Source: Marinomonas mediterranea MMB-1 (lineage in GTDB: Bacteria; Pseudomonadota; Gammaproteobacteria; Pseudomonadales; Marinomonadaceae). Taken from it: a DNA stretch of 64,000 nucleotides. The notes below the pieces were generated by a model, which saw only the letters and a program-made list of their open reading frames with translations, made no database searches and was not told where the DNA came from. This document shows, in pieces, positions 1-10,800 of the stretch. The stretch is taken from contig NC_015276.1 of the NCBI RefSeq assembly GCF_000192865.1, positions 1,054,001-1,118,000 on the forward strand. The letters are read 5' to 3'. How positions within the stretch are numbered: the stretch's first letter is position 1; every line of letters begins with the position of its first letter. Position numbers and translations under genes: made by a program.

Positions 1-1781
1 CGGTGGCTGAATTAGTCAAAGTGGCAGAGCGAGTGAATGCACCTAAAAAGCAAGAAAACACGCTTGAGAACGCCTTGCTAGACATTGCTAAAGAGGTATT
101 AGGTAAGCCCGATTTAAAAGCAAGCGATAACTTCTTCGCGGTTGGTGGTGATTCCATTCTGAGCTTGCAAATTATATCGAAAGCCAAAGTGGCGGGAATT
201 GCACTCACGCCGAAACAAGTTTTTGAACATCAGACGATGGCGGAGCTCGCCTCTGCCGTGGCGTCAGGTCACCCGAAAAATGACGTTGGAAGCGAGGCTT
301 ATGAGGCTGGAAGTGAGTCTGATGACATTAAGAGTGCTCCTTCGCATTGTATAGCAGAAGAGTTAGATGCCTTTGAACTTACGCCGATCCAATCTTGGTT
401 CTTTGAGCAACAAGAGGCATCCGACATAGGTAATTTAGGGCACTGGAATCAGTCGTTGCTTCTTAATAGCGACGTTGAATTAGCCGTGTCTGACCTGCGT
501 AAAGCCGCCTTGGCTTTAGTCGAACATCATCCTAGTTTACGTTTATCATTCGCACAAAGAGATGGTGTTTGGAAACAGAAGTACCAACCAATAGAAGCGG
601 ATTGGGGAAACCAATTAGTCGTTGAATACTGCAGCGATGAGGTTACTCGAGATACCCTAAACGACACGCTTTTGACGCACCTTCAGAGTGACTTTCGTTT
701 AGATCGTGCACCGCTTATTAAGTTTGTCTGGTTGACTGAGTCCAAGCAGCTATTGTGTGCTGCACATCATTTGATAGTCGATGCGGTCAGTTGGCATGTT
801 CTGCTTCAGGATCTATATGCCTATTATCTTGCTTTTCAAAATGGCGAAGAGGTTGCCTCGTCAGCACCGTCTTCGGCCGCACGTTTTGATGAGTGGCAAA
901 CCTATTTAGCGCATCGTGCTGAGGCGTTGGATATCGATGCAGCGCGTGCTTATTGGTCTGCTCAAGTGGACGCTGACGTACCGCAGACAAGCGCGTCAGA
1001 TACCTACGAAAACAGTACGCAAGTGCAAATATGTTTGCCAGTGGCGTTAACGGAAACGCTGTTAGGTGAGGCGAACCGAGCTTATAACACTCGCGTTCAA
1101 GAGCTGCTTATCACTGCTTTAGCCAAGGTTCTAGGCCAATGGCAACAATTACCTGACATCACGATTGAGTTAGAAGGACATGGTCGAGAAGCGGGAGACA
1201 GCCGTTTGGATGTCTCCCGCAGTATTGGCTGGTTTACTTCTCGCTTTCCTCAGAAATTATCCGCCGTTTCTGATTGGGCCACGGCTTTGATTTATAACAA
1301 AGAGCAACTGCGCCGACTGCCCGAAAAAGGGATGGAATATGGTTTGCTACGATATTTATCTTCTGTACAAGAAGATCAAGGCCCGTCGCAGAGCTTTCTA
1401 CCGCATCGTTTTGTGTCGTTCAACTATCTTGGTCAACGGGGAATTGAGTCCAGAGAAAGTGGCGATTTAAACGTCACGCCTCTTCGATTAGCGACCCCAG
1501 TGTGCCCGGGGATGAAGGCCGCTAACGCACAGCGACCTCATGTGTTGGATATTAACGCGATGGTGTTGTCTGGAGTCTTGCATATGGAATGGACTTACCC
1601 TGCTCGGGACGAGCGCTTCGCCTGTATCCCTACTATCGCTGCTCAATACGTGACGCAGCTGACCTCCCTGATTGAGCATTGTTGTGACCCAAATTATGGC
1701 CGTGCGACTGCTGTGGACTTTCCCGATGCTGAACTGACAGACAGTGAGTTCATTGATTTGCTTGCTGAATTAGAGGCCTGA
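1..1781 (+). CDS. NRPS, C-terminal fragment (T-E), truncated by window start
   Basis: This is the 3' end of a nonribosomal peptide synthetase whose start lies upstream; the reading frame is open to the window edge. Counting from base 3, a carrier (T) domain spans about residues 18-90 with its phosphopantetheine serine at about 51 in GGDSILSL. An epimerization (E) domain spans about 120-570: HHLIVDAVSW (about 256-265), EGHGRE (about 392), GWFTSRFP (about 410) and FNYLGQ (about 474) are E-type rather than ordinary condensation motifs. A GGDS-type T domain before E is the usual pairing. The E domain should convert the carrier-bound L-residue to D. This fits the next gene, which starts with a DCL-like condensation domain. 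The stop lies 26 bp before the likely ATG of the next NRPS. The substrate cannot be read because the A domain is outside the window. Confidence 0.93.
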   Translation, partial: VAELVKVAERVNAPKKQENTLENALLDIAKEVLGKPDLKASDNFFAVGGDSILSLQIISKAKVAGIALTPKQVFEHQTMAELASAVASGHPKNDVGSEAYEAGSESDDIKSAPSHCIAEELDAFELTPIQSWFFEQQEASDIGNLGHWNQSLLLNSDVELAVSDLRKAALALVEHHPSLRLSFAQRDGVWKQKYQPIEADWGNQLVVEYCSDEVTRDTLNDTLLTHLQSDFRLDRAPLIKFVWLTESKQLLCAAHHLIVDAVSWHVLLQDLYAYYLAFQNGEEVASSAPSSAARFDEWQTYLAHRAEALDIDAARAYWSAQVDADVPQTSASDTYENSTQVQICLPVALTETLLGEANRAYNTRVQELLITALAKVLGQWQQLPDITIELEGHGREAGDSRLDVSRSIGWFTSRFPQKLSAVSDWATALIYNKEQLRRLPEKGMEYGLLRYLSSVQEDQGPSQSFLPHRFVSFNYLGQRGIESRESGDLNVTPLRLATPVCPGMKAANAQRPHVLDINAMVLSGVLHMEWTYPARDERFACIPTIAAQYVTQLTSLIEHCCDPNYGRATAVDFPDAELTDSEFIDLLAELEA

Positions 1782-1807
1782 GCGCAGGTGTGCTTAAGAG
1801 ATTACTG

Positions 1808-4800
1808 ATGACAAATTTAACGACACTATCTATCGATACATCACCTACCGAAACACCTTCTATGAAAGCTGTTTCGAATAACATCGAGTCGATTTACCCG
1901 CTTGCGCCGATGCAAGAAGGTCTTCTTTTTCATACTTTGATGAACCCACAACAAGGGATGTATCTTTTGCAATATCGCCATGTCATGGAGATGGAAGCAT
2001 TAGATACAACGGCATTCCAGAAAGCTTGGAATGCCGTTGTTGATCGGCATGAATTATTGCGTACTGCATTTGTTTGGAAGCAGCAAAGACGACCATTGCA
2101 AGTTGTCTATAAACAGGTTGATCTTCCCGTTGAGTTGTTGGACTGGCGAACAATGGATGAAGAGACGCAAAAGCGAGAGCTTGAGCGCATGCTGGCAGAA
2201 GAGCGCCGCCAAGAATTAGCGTTCAATAAGGCCCCGATAATGCGAGTTCGCTTGATTCGCCTCGGTGAGCAGCGTTATCAGTTTGTACGTAGCTATCATC
2301 ACATTCTTATGGATGCTTGGTGTTTCTCTTTGATCATGATGGACTTCCTCGCATTCTATCGCGCGTTTGCCAAAGGGGAGAGTCTAGAGCTTGAGAAGCC
2401 AAGGCCATATAGAGATTTCATTCGCTGGCTGCGTCAACAACCTGCTGACGCACATAAGGGTTTTTGGACTGAGCGTTTAGCTGGTTTCGATACGCCCACT
2501 TCACTGGGCATACGCCAACCGAATCAATTTCCAGATGCCGACCCCGTCGTTGATGTGGTGAGTCACTTAGATAAAGCGGAAACAAAGAAGCTGCAAGCTT
2601 TAGCGGCACATCATAAGGTGACCCTTAACACCTTGCTGCAGGGAGCTTGGTCGCTGCTATTGAGTCGTTATAGTGGTGAGCAAGATGTGTTGTTTGGTGT
2701 CACCGTCGCGGGGCGTCCTACCCATATGGCTGGGATGGAATCGATTGTTGGCTTATTTATCAATACATTGCCTTTACGCTGGCGAGTGAATCCGACGGAT
2801 TCTTTAGGGGATTGGTTGCGTTCGTTGCAACGAGAGAATTTAGCGTTGCGCGAACATGAAACCAGCTCATTGGCCGACATTCAGCAATGGAGTGATGTCG
2901 AAGGGCAAGACTTGTTCCAAAGCTTATTTGTATTTGAGAACGCCCCAATGGATGCTGGCCTGAGTCAGGAGAATCTCGAATTTATTGTTCAAGATGCGAC
3001 AAACCGAACGCATACGAACTACCCGATTACCGTGGTTATTATTCCGGGCGAATCGTTGCATTTGCAATTGACCTATCAAGGTCACGACTTTTCTCATGCT
3101 GCGGTGCGGACGATGCTGACGCACTTTCAAACGCTGCTGCAATCTATGGCAGAGTTGGATGAAGCGCTGGATAAAGGACAAGGAGTCAATACAACACTTG
3201 ATCGTCTATCCATGTTGCATCCGTCTGAGAGCCTACAGCAAAAACAATGGGCACAAGGTCCAGAGTTGGCGTTAGATGAGAACTATCTTGAGCGTTTTTA
3301 TACTCAAGTCGCTGCAGCGCCGAACAAGGTGGTCGTAAACGATGGAACGAATGCGTTGACTTATAAAGCGCTCGACCAACGATCCAGCAGACTCGCGCAT
3401 CGCTTAGTTCAGCAGGGGGTTACGGTCGACAGTATTGTGGCGTTGTTAGATGAGCGCAGTAGCGACTTCTTGGTCATGATATTGGCCGTACTGAAATCGG
3501 GAGCCGCTTATTTACCTCTGGATCCGAGTCATCCTCCGCTGCGTCTCGCTCAGGTATTAAAACAAAGCCAAACGCGACGGGTGTTAGTTGGTGAGGGCTT
3601 TGAGTCCTTAGCGCGGGATGCTTTAGAGGTTTTGTCAGACGACGTTTTATCAAAAGGCGTTCTATCAAAAGACGCTCTATCAAAAAACAGGTCACTAGAT
3701 ATTCACGATGATTGTATTCCTGAATTAGAAGTTGTGAGTTCTGCGGATGCATTCTTTGTTAACGACATTGATGTCGTCGAGGATCGTCCACCTGCTGTCG
3801 ATGTTTCAGGTCAAAACCTAGGTTATGTGATCTTCACATCGGGTTCTACTGGGACGCCAAAAGGCGCGATGGTGACGCGAGATGGCATGCTAAACAACAT
3901 GCTGGGTAAATTTGCCCCCTTGCAGTTGAGCCATCAGGATGTCATTGCTCAAACCGCCTCTCAATGTTTCGATATTTCCGTGTGGCAATTCTTGATTGCG
4001 CCGATATTAGGGGCTCGCGTCGAAATCTTGCCCGATGCTATTAGCCAAGATCCAGCCAAGCTTGTGGAAGCGGTTGAGCGTCGCGAAATAACTGTCTTGG
4101 AGCCGGTTCCCGCTCTAATACAAGGCATGCTCGCGTATCGTACTTCTTTTACCCGCTTACGCTGGGTGCTGCCGACGGGTGAGGCGTTACCGCCCGTGCT
4201 TGCTCAGCAATGGTCTGAGCGCTATTCAACGATTCCGTTGATGAACGCCTATGGGCCTGCCGAGTGTTCGGATGATGTGGCGTTTTACCCTATTTTAGAG
4301 CGCTTGGGTGATGATGTTCGTCATGTGCCGATTGGCTCTGCGACGGCAAATAACCGTCTATACCTTCTTAGTCCTGAATTAGAGCCTATGCCAATTGGGG
4401 CGATTGGTGAGATTTATGTTGCTGGAACGGGCGTTGGGCGTGGCTATTTGAATGAACCTGAACGAACCGCAGGCGTTTTTCTACCGAATCCATTCTCGGA
4501 CTCATCAATAAATAAAGGTGAGCGTTTATACCGTACTGGAGACCTTGCCCGTTACTTGCCCGATGGTCATTTGCAGTACGTTGGACGGGTCGATTATCAG
4601 GTCAAGGTGCGAGGGTATCGGATTGAGTTGGGAGAAATTGAGTCTCGTTTAGTGCAGCACACTGAGATTGATGAGGTTGTCTTGTTGGCTGTCAGCGATC
4701 CACAGCGTGGTAAGGTTCTGGTGGCTTATATCGCGGGTGAAAGATTGAGTGTTGAGACTCAAGGCGGTTTATCCAGCGATAATTGGGGGCCGTTACGGGA

Positions 4801-7800
4801 GTTTGTTGCGCAAGGGTTGCCAGACTATATGGTGCCCAACACATTTGTGGCGATGCCGAAGTTACCTAGAAACAACAACGGCAAAGTAGATCGAAAACAA
4901 TTGCCAGACGTTGATTTTAGTCAGCAGCAAGAAGCAAACTATATTGCGCCGTCGACACCGATAGAGCATACGTTAAGCGAAATATGGCAAGCGCTTTTGG
5001 GCCTAGAGCGTGTGGGCGTTCAGGATAATTTCTTTGAATTGGGTGGTCACTCGTTATTGGCGACTCAAATGGCTGGCCAACTGACACGCGAGTTACAGCG
5101 CGACGTCCCACTTCGTGCTATCTTCGAATGTCCGACGATTGCTTTACTGTCTACTTGGTTGGCAGATCACGAGCCTCAGAACACATTACCGCCGATTAAA
5201 CCCGCCGAGCAAATCCAAGTGCAAGCAAACGGTGATAAGCGTGCGCCGCTTTCTTGGTCGCAGCAGAGAATGTGGTTTTTACAGCAACTTGAACCACACA
5301 GCGCGGCCTATAATTTACCAGCGGCGATTCGTATTCGGGCCACAGGTAAGGAGAAAGGCTTAGATCTTGAAATCGCAGAGCGGGCGTTGAACATGGTCGT
5401 CGCAAAGCACGATATTTTGAGGACGCACTTTGTGATCGAGCAGGGGGCGCCAGTGCAAGTGGTGTCTCCTCACTGTGATTTATCAATTCGGACGACTCGT
5501 TTAACGTCAGTCGAGCAGAATGCTTCACTTGAACACGAGGCTTCACCTGAACAAGCGCTATCTAATGCCTTGAAAGCCGATGCCATGCAGCCTTTTGCAT
5601 TGGACAGCGGCCCTTTGCTACGGGTTCATTTATTTGAATGCGAAGGTCGTGATCACGAACAGGTACTCACATTCAATTGCCACCATATTATTGCCGACGC
5701 CTGGTCATTGCGCCTATTTGTTGATGAGTTTTGTACGGCGTATGAGCGCCTTTGTGCCGCAGAATCAGTTGAGCCAACAGACCAAGTTTCTGAGTCGAGA
5801 TTACAGTATTCAGACTTTGCTATTTGGCAACAAGCGTTAATGGAAGAAGGTCATTTAGACGATCAACTGGCGTATTGGTTAGGCGTATTACAACCGCAAG
5901 GCGACGATACTCAATCTCACGCCGAGCTCCCAGTCTTAGAATTGAGCTCGGACTATCCTCGCCCAGAAAAGCCGAGCGGTGCGGGTCAACGCTACGTTAC
6001 GAGCATGTCTGAGGTGTTGGCGAAAAAGTTAGTCGCCTTTGACCGAGTAGCGGGACGCAGCCATTTTGCGTCGACCATGGCAGCCTTTCAGTTACTGCTT
6101 GGTTTCTACAGTGATCAACAAGATATTTTGATTGGTGTTCCAGTCGCGAATCGCCATCATGCGGATACGCAAAACTTAATGGGCTGTTTTATCAATACCT
6201 TGGTGCACCGAGCGGACTTAACGCCTGAGCAGACAGTCACGGATTTGATCAACGCAGTCGCAAAACAAGCCACTCAAGCACAAGCTAATCAAGATTTGCC
6301 ATTTGACTATTTGATTGATCAACTGGGCGTCGATCGCCAAATGAGCTACAACCCTTTATTCCAGTCCATGTTTAATTATCTTTCTGGAAAAGCACTGGAT
6401 CAGATGACTCTGACTGGGCTCACGGTCGAAGCAATTGATAATCGACCGGATACGGCCTTGTGCGATTTTAAATTGGACGTTCAAGCCGATGATGGACGCT
6501 TCAATTTGAGCTTCGAATACAGTGCTGAGTTGTTTGCGGCCGATACGGTGATGCGAATGGCGCAGGATTACGAACATCTCTTGAATTGGATGCTGGATCA
6601 TCCGCAGGCAAAATTGTCTGACATTACTCTTTGGCAAGAAAAATCGACGGTTGAACGTGTTCCTGAGGCAAGACAAGTATTAAGTCTGTTTGCCGACCGT
6701 GTCGCGGAGCAGCCAAGCGCACTTGCGGTTCAAACAAATGGCGTAGATGTTGATTTATCTGCAAATATTTGTCTGACTTATGCCCAGTTAAACGCACAAA
6801 GTGACCGCTTAGCGGGCCTATTGCGTCACGCGGGCCTTAAGCGCGGAGATCGAGTTGCGCTTTGCATCGAACGAACTTACAGCATGCCTGTGTGCATGTT
6901 GGCTGTGTTGAAATGCGGATCGGCCTATGTGCCAATTGAGCCGAGCTGGCCGGATGAGCGCAAAGGCTACGTGTTATCGCATGCCTCGCCCACTGTTTGT
7001 TTGCTGCATTCTCATCATCAATCTGAGATTGAAGCGCTGCAACCTGATTTAGTGTGCGTTGCAGTGGATTTATGTTCGTTAGAGCATTCTGATGTTGATG
7101 TCGCCTCCGATCGACAGGCTTACGATCAGGCAGATAATGATCAGACAGATAACGAAGGACTCGATGGTGTTCATCCCGATTCGTTAGCTTATATCCTTTA
7201 TACCTCTGGCTCGACAGGACGTCCAAAAGGTGTCGAGATTACCCACCATAATGTCGCGCATTTATGCCGTGATCTATCGGCTCGAATTCCATTAACCCAC
7301 AAGGATCAGGTGTTGTCGCTGACGACATACTGCTTTGATATTTCAGTGGTCGAGTTGCTGTACCCATTGACACAGGGCGCCAGTATTTTAGTCGCCTCCA
7401 GTGAACAGGCTAAAGACCCGCGTCGGTTAGATCAGTTACTTGACCATCCTGACAATGTTAAATCCGTTAGTTTGATGCAGGCCACTCCGGCAACTTGGAC
7501 GATGCTATTAGCTCGTTCTCAACGGTCATTGGATGGCGTAACGGCTATTGCTGGTGGAGAAGCGTTAAGTGCCGAGTTAGGACGACAAATTCTAGCGCGC
7601 GGCGCAACCTTGATGAACGGTTACGGTCCGACAGAAGTAACCGTCTATTCGACGTTCCATCCTGTTACAGAACGGGATTGCCAGCCTTCTCAGTCCGCCA
7701 ACGTCGCGCACAGCAGTGCGGCATTACCTATTGGTAAAGCGGTGATGGGCCTGAGAGCACATGTATTAGACCGTGCCATGCGCCCTGTACCACAAGGCGT

Positions 7801-10800
7801 AACAGGAGAGTTGTATCTAAGCGGTGATGGCGTTGGTTTGGGGTATCATCGAGCGCCAGAGTTAACCGCGAATGCCTTTATTACGCATAAGCATCTTTCG
7901 CTTCTTGATGGTCAACAAGTCTACGAACGTCTTTATAAAACTGGCGATTTAGTGCGTCGTCGTACCGATGGCACATTGGATTACGTTGGGCGTAACGATT
8001 TCCAAGTGAAGTTACGTGGATTTAGAATTGAGTTGGGTGAGATCGAAGCACTTCTTCCTCAATTGGAAGGGGTCGATAACGCAGCGGTTCTGCTACAAGG
8101 TCAGGGTGATCAAGCGCGACTAGTGGCTTATTGGAGTGGTGAGCTGCGTGATATTGAACGTTTGCGCCGTCACCTTGCGTCGAGTTTGCCTGAGTATATG
8201 GTGCCTACCTTCTGGCAATGGGTTGAGCGTTTTCCTCAAAACGCCAATGGTAAGGTTGATCGAAAAGCACTGCAAAATATGCCATTAACCGAGCTTGTAA
8301 GCGGTCTGGATTCGGACAAACGGACGGCGCCTCAATCCCTATGGGAAAAACGCATTGCGGCTATTTGGCGAGAGGTTCTGCCAATAGAGGAGTCCGTTTC
8401 AATTGCTCGTGAAGATAACTTTTTTGCTCTCGGTGGTCATTCCTTGCTGGCGGCGCGTATTGTTGCGACCTTAGCAGAAGAATTTGAAGTCGATCTGCCG
8501 CTACGCAGCGTCTTCGAAGCGCCAACGGTGATGGCGTTGGCAGGCGAAGTCGAGCTGCATGTTCAGCCTCCGCTGGTGATTCCTGTTCAAAGCGCAGCTG
8601 AAGCTGATAATCGCCTTGCGCCGATGCATGCCACACAGAAACGTTTGTGGTTCCTTGAAAAATTCAGTGGTGCGAGTCGAGCGTATCAACTGACTCTATC
8701 CTTACGTGTCAACGGGCAGCTGGATGTTCAGGCATTGCGACAGGCTTTATATGCGTTGACTCTGCGCCAACAGAGCTTGCGTACGGTTTTTGTTGAACAA
8801 GACGGAGAGCTACTTCAGCGAGTCTTGCCTGATGCGGATATTACGCTAGAACGCGTTCCATTGATGCAACATGAACTGGACGCTGATCTGTTGGCGGAAT
8901 GTCATGACGCATCATTGATAAAGACTTTGAGGGGGTTAGCGGATCAGCCCTTTGTACCTGAGCAGTCTGCGCCTTGGCGTGTCGATTTGTTATCAGCGAA
9001 AAGTGCAACGTCAGTTGATTTAGACCTCTCTGAATTAGATCGTCAGCAAGTAGAGGCTCAGCACTTAGACGCTAAGCAGTTAAATAATCAGCAAATCTTG
9101 CAGCTGAGCATGCATCACTTGATCGCGGATGGTTGGTCGTTACGTATTTTCTTCGACGAATTGCAGGCTTTATATCGTACTGCGTTATCGTCAGATCGCT
9201 CTAAGCTTACGGCTTCTGATTTTATAGCCTCGGATTTGCCTTATCAGTTTACGGATTATGCTCGCTGGTGGCAGAGTGATGACACTCGCCAGACGCTCGA
9301 GCAGCAGTTGTCTTATTGGAAAACCAAGTTGGCCGGTGAGCCGCCTTTACTGGATCTACCGACAGAGTTACCGCGCCCCAAGCAGCTTAGTAATCGTGGG
9401 CAGCGTTACCGTTTTCAATTACCCGAAAGTGTGGTTGCTCAACTGAAAAATGTCAGTGCTGAGCGTCAAATGACGGCATTTGTGCCTTTGCTAAGCGCAT
9501 GGCAGCTCTTGCTCTCTCGTTACAGCGGTCAGCACGATATTCACGTTGGGGTTCCGGTTGCGAATCGCCATCTTGCCCACAGTGGCAAGATAATTGGTTA
9601 TTTTGCGTCCACGCAGGTGATTAAAGCACCTCTAGGTTTGCAGGCCTGCGTGGCGGACAACTGGATGTTGTTGCAACAAACGCTCACTGAAGCGCAGCAG
9701 CATCAAGATCTGCCATTCGAGCAACTGGTCGAATCATTGGAGTTACCGCGAGATAATGGTCGAGCGCCGTTGTTCCAGACGTTGTTTAACTTAATTCAAT
9801 TGGATGCGAATACTCAGTTTGGAGGCCTTTCAATCGAGCGTATTAATTTGGATGAAGGAACCACTCTAAGCGAAATAGGAATGCAAATTGAGCAAGCTGA
9901 ACAGGCATGGTTCTGTGTGCTGGAATACAGCAGTGAGCTGTTTGTAGAAGACACTGTTGCTCGTTACGCTCGCCATTATGTGAGCTTGCTAAAAGACATG
10001 CTGCAAATGCCAGAGAAGCGTTTGTGTCAGCTGGATATGCTCGATGCGACGGATTATGCACTCGATGCCGCTTTTAATGCGACAGAGGCAGAGTTGAAGG
10101 CTGAGTATGATTTGATCCATCGCTTTGAACAGCAGGTTCTACAGACGCCTGATGCCGAAGCGATTCGTTATCTTGATCAATCATTGAGCTATTTCTCTCT
10201 TAATGAGGAAGTGAATCGCCTAGCGCATTATTTAAGACAAAAGGGCATGACGGCGGAACACAAAGTCGCGATCTTACTGGATCGTGGACCACGTATGATG
10301 ATTGCCCACCTGGCGGTATTAAAAGCGGGGGCGGCCTATATTCCACTTGACCCAGCGCAGCCCGCCGATCGATTGAATTACATCTGTCAGCATGCTCAGC
10401 CACAGCTCTTGATTACTGAATCGCATGTAAGCGAGCGTGTGACAGGGTTGTTTGAATGTTTGCTTTTGGATGTTTTGCCAAGTGTCATATGTGAGCAAGC
10501 TAAATCGAGCGAGCAAGCTGAACTGAGCGAGGAAGCAGGACTGTCACTCTTCAATCGCATTGATAACCCGCAACCTATCATTCATTTTGCGCAGCTTGCT
10601 TATCTTATCTATACGTCTGGCTCGACAGGGAAGCCGAAAGGCGTTGCTGTTAACCGTGGAAACTTGGCGAACTTTCTTTATGCGATGGATCACAAGATTG
10701 CCATCGATTCGACTGATCGTTGGTTGTCAGTCACCACCACATCATTTGATATGAGCGTGTTGGAAATTTATCTGCCGTTGTTGCACGGCGCAACTTTGAT

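Noticed and set aside
6356..7226. Long minus-strand frames (106 and 129 residues) inside the second NRPS
   Set aside because: They overlap essential A and C domain sequence, have no ribosome site or recognisable protein, and are explained by codon bias of the real gene.
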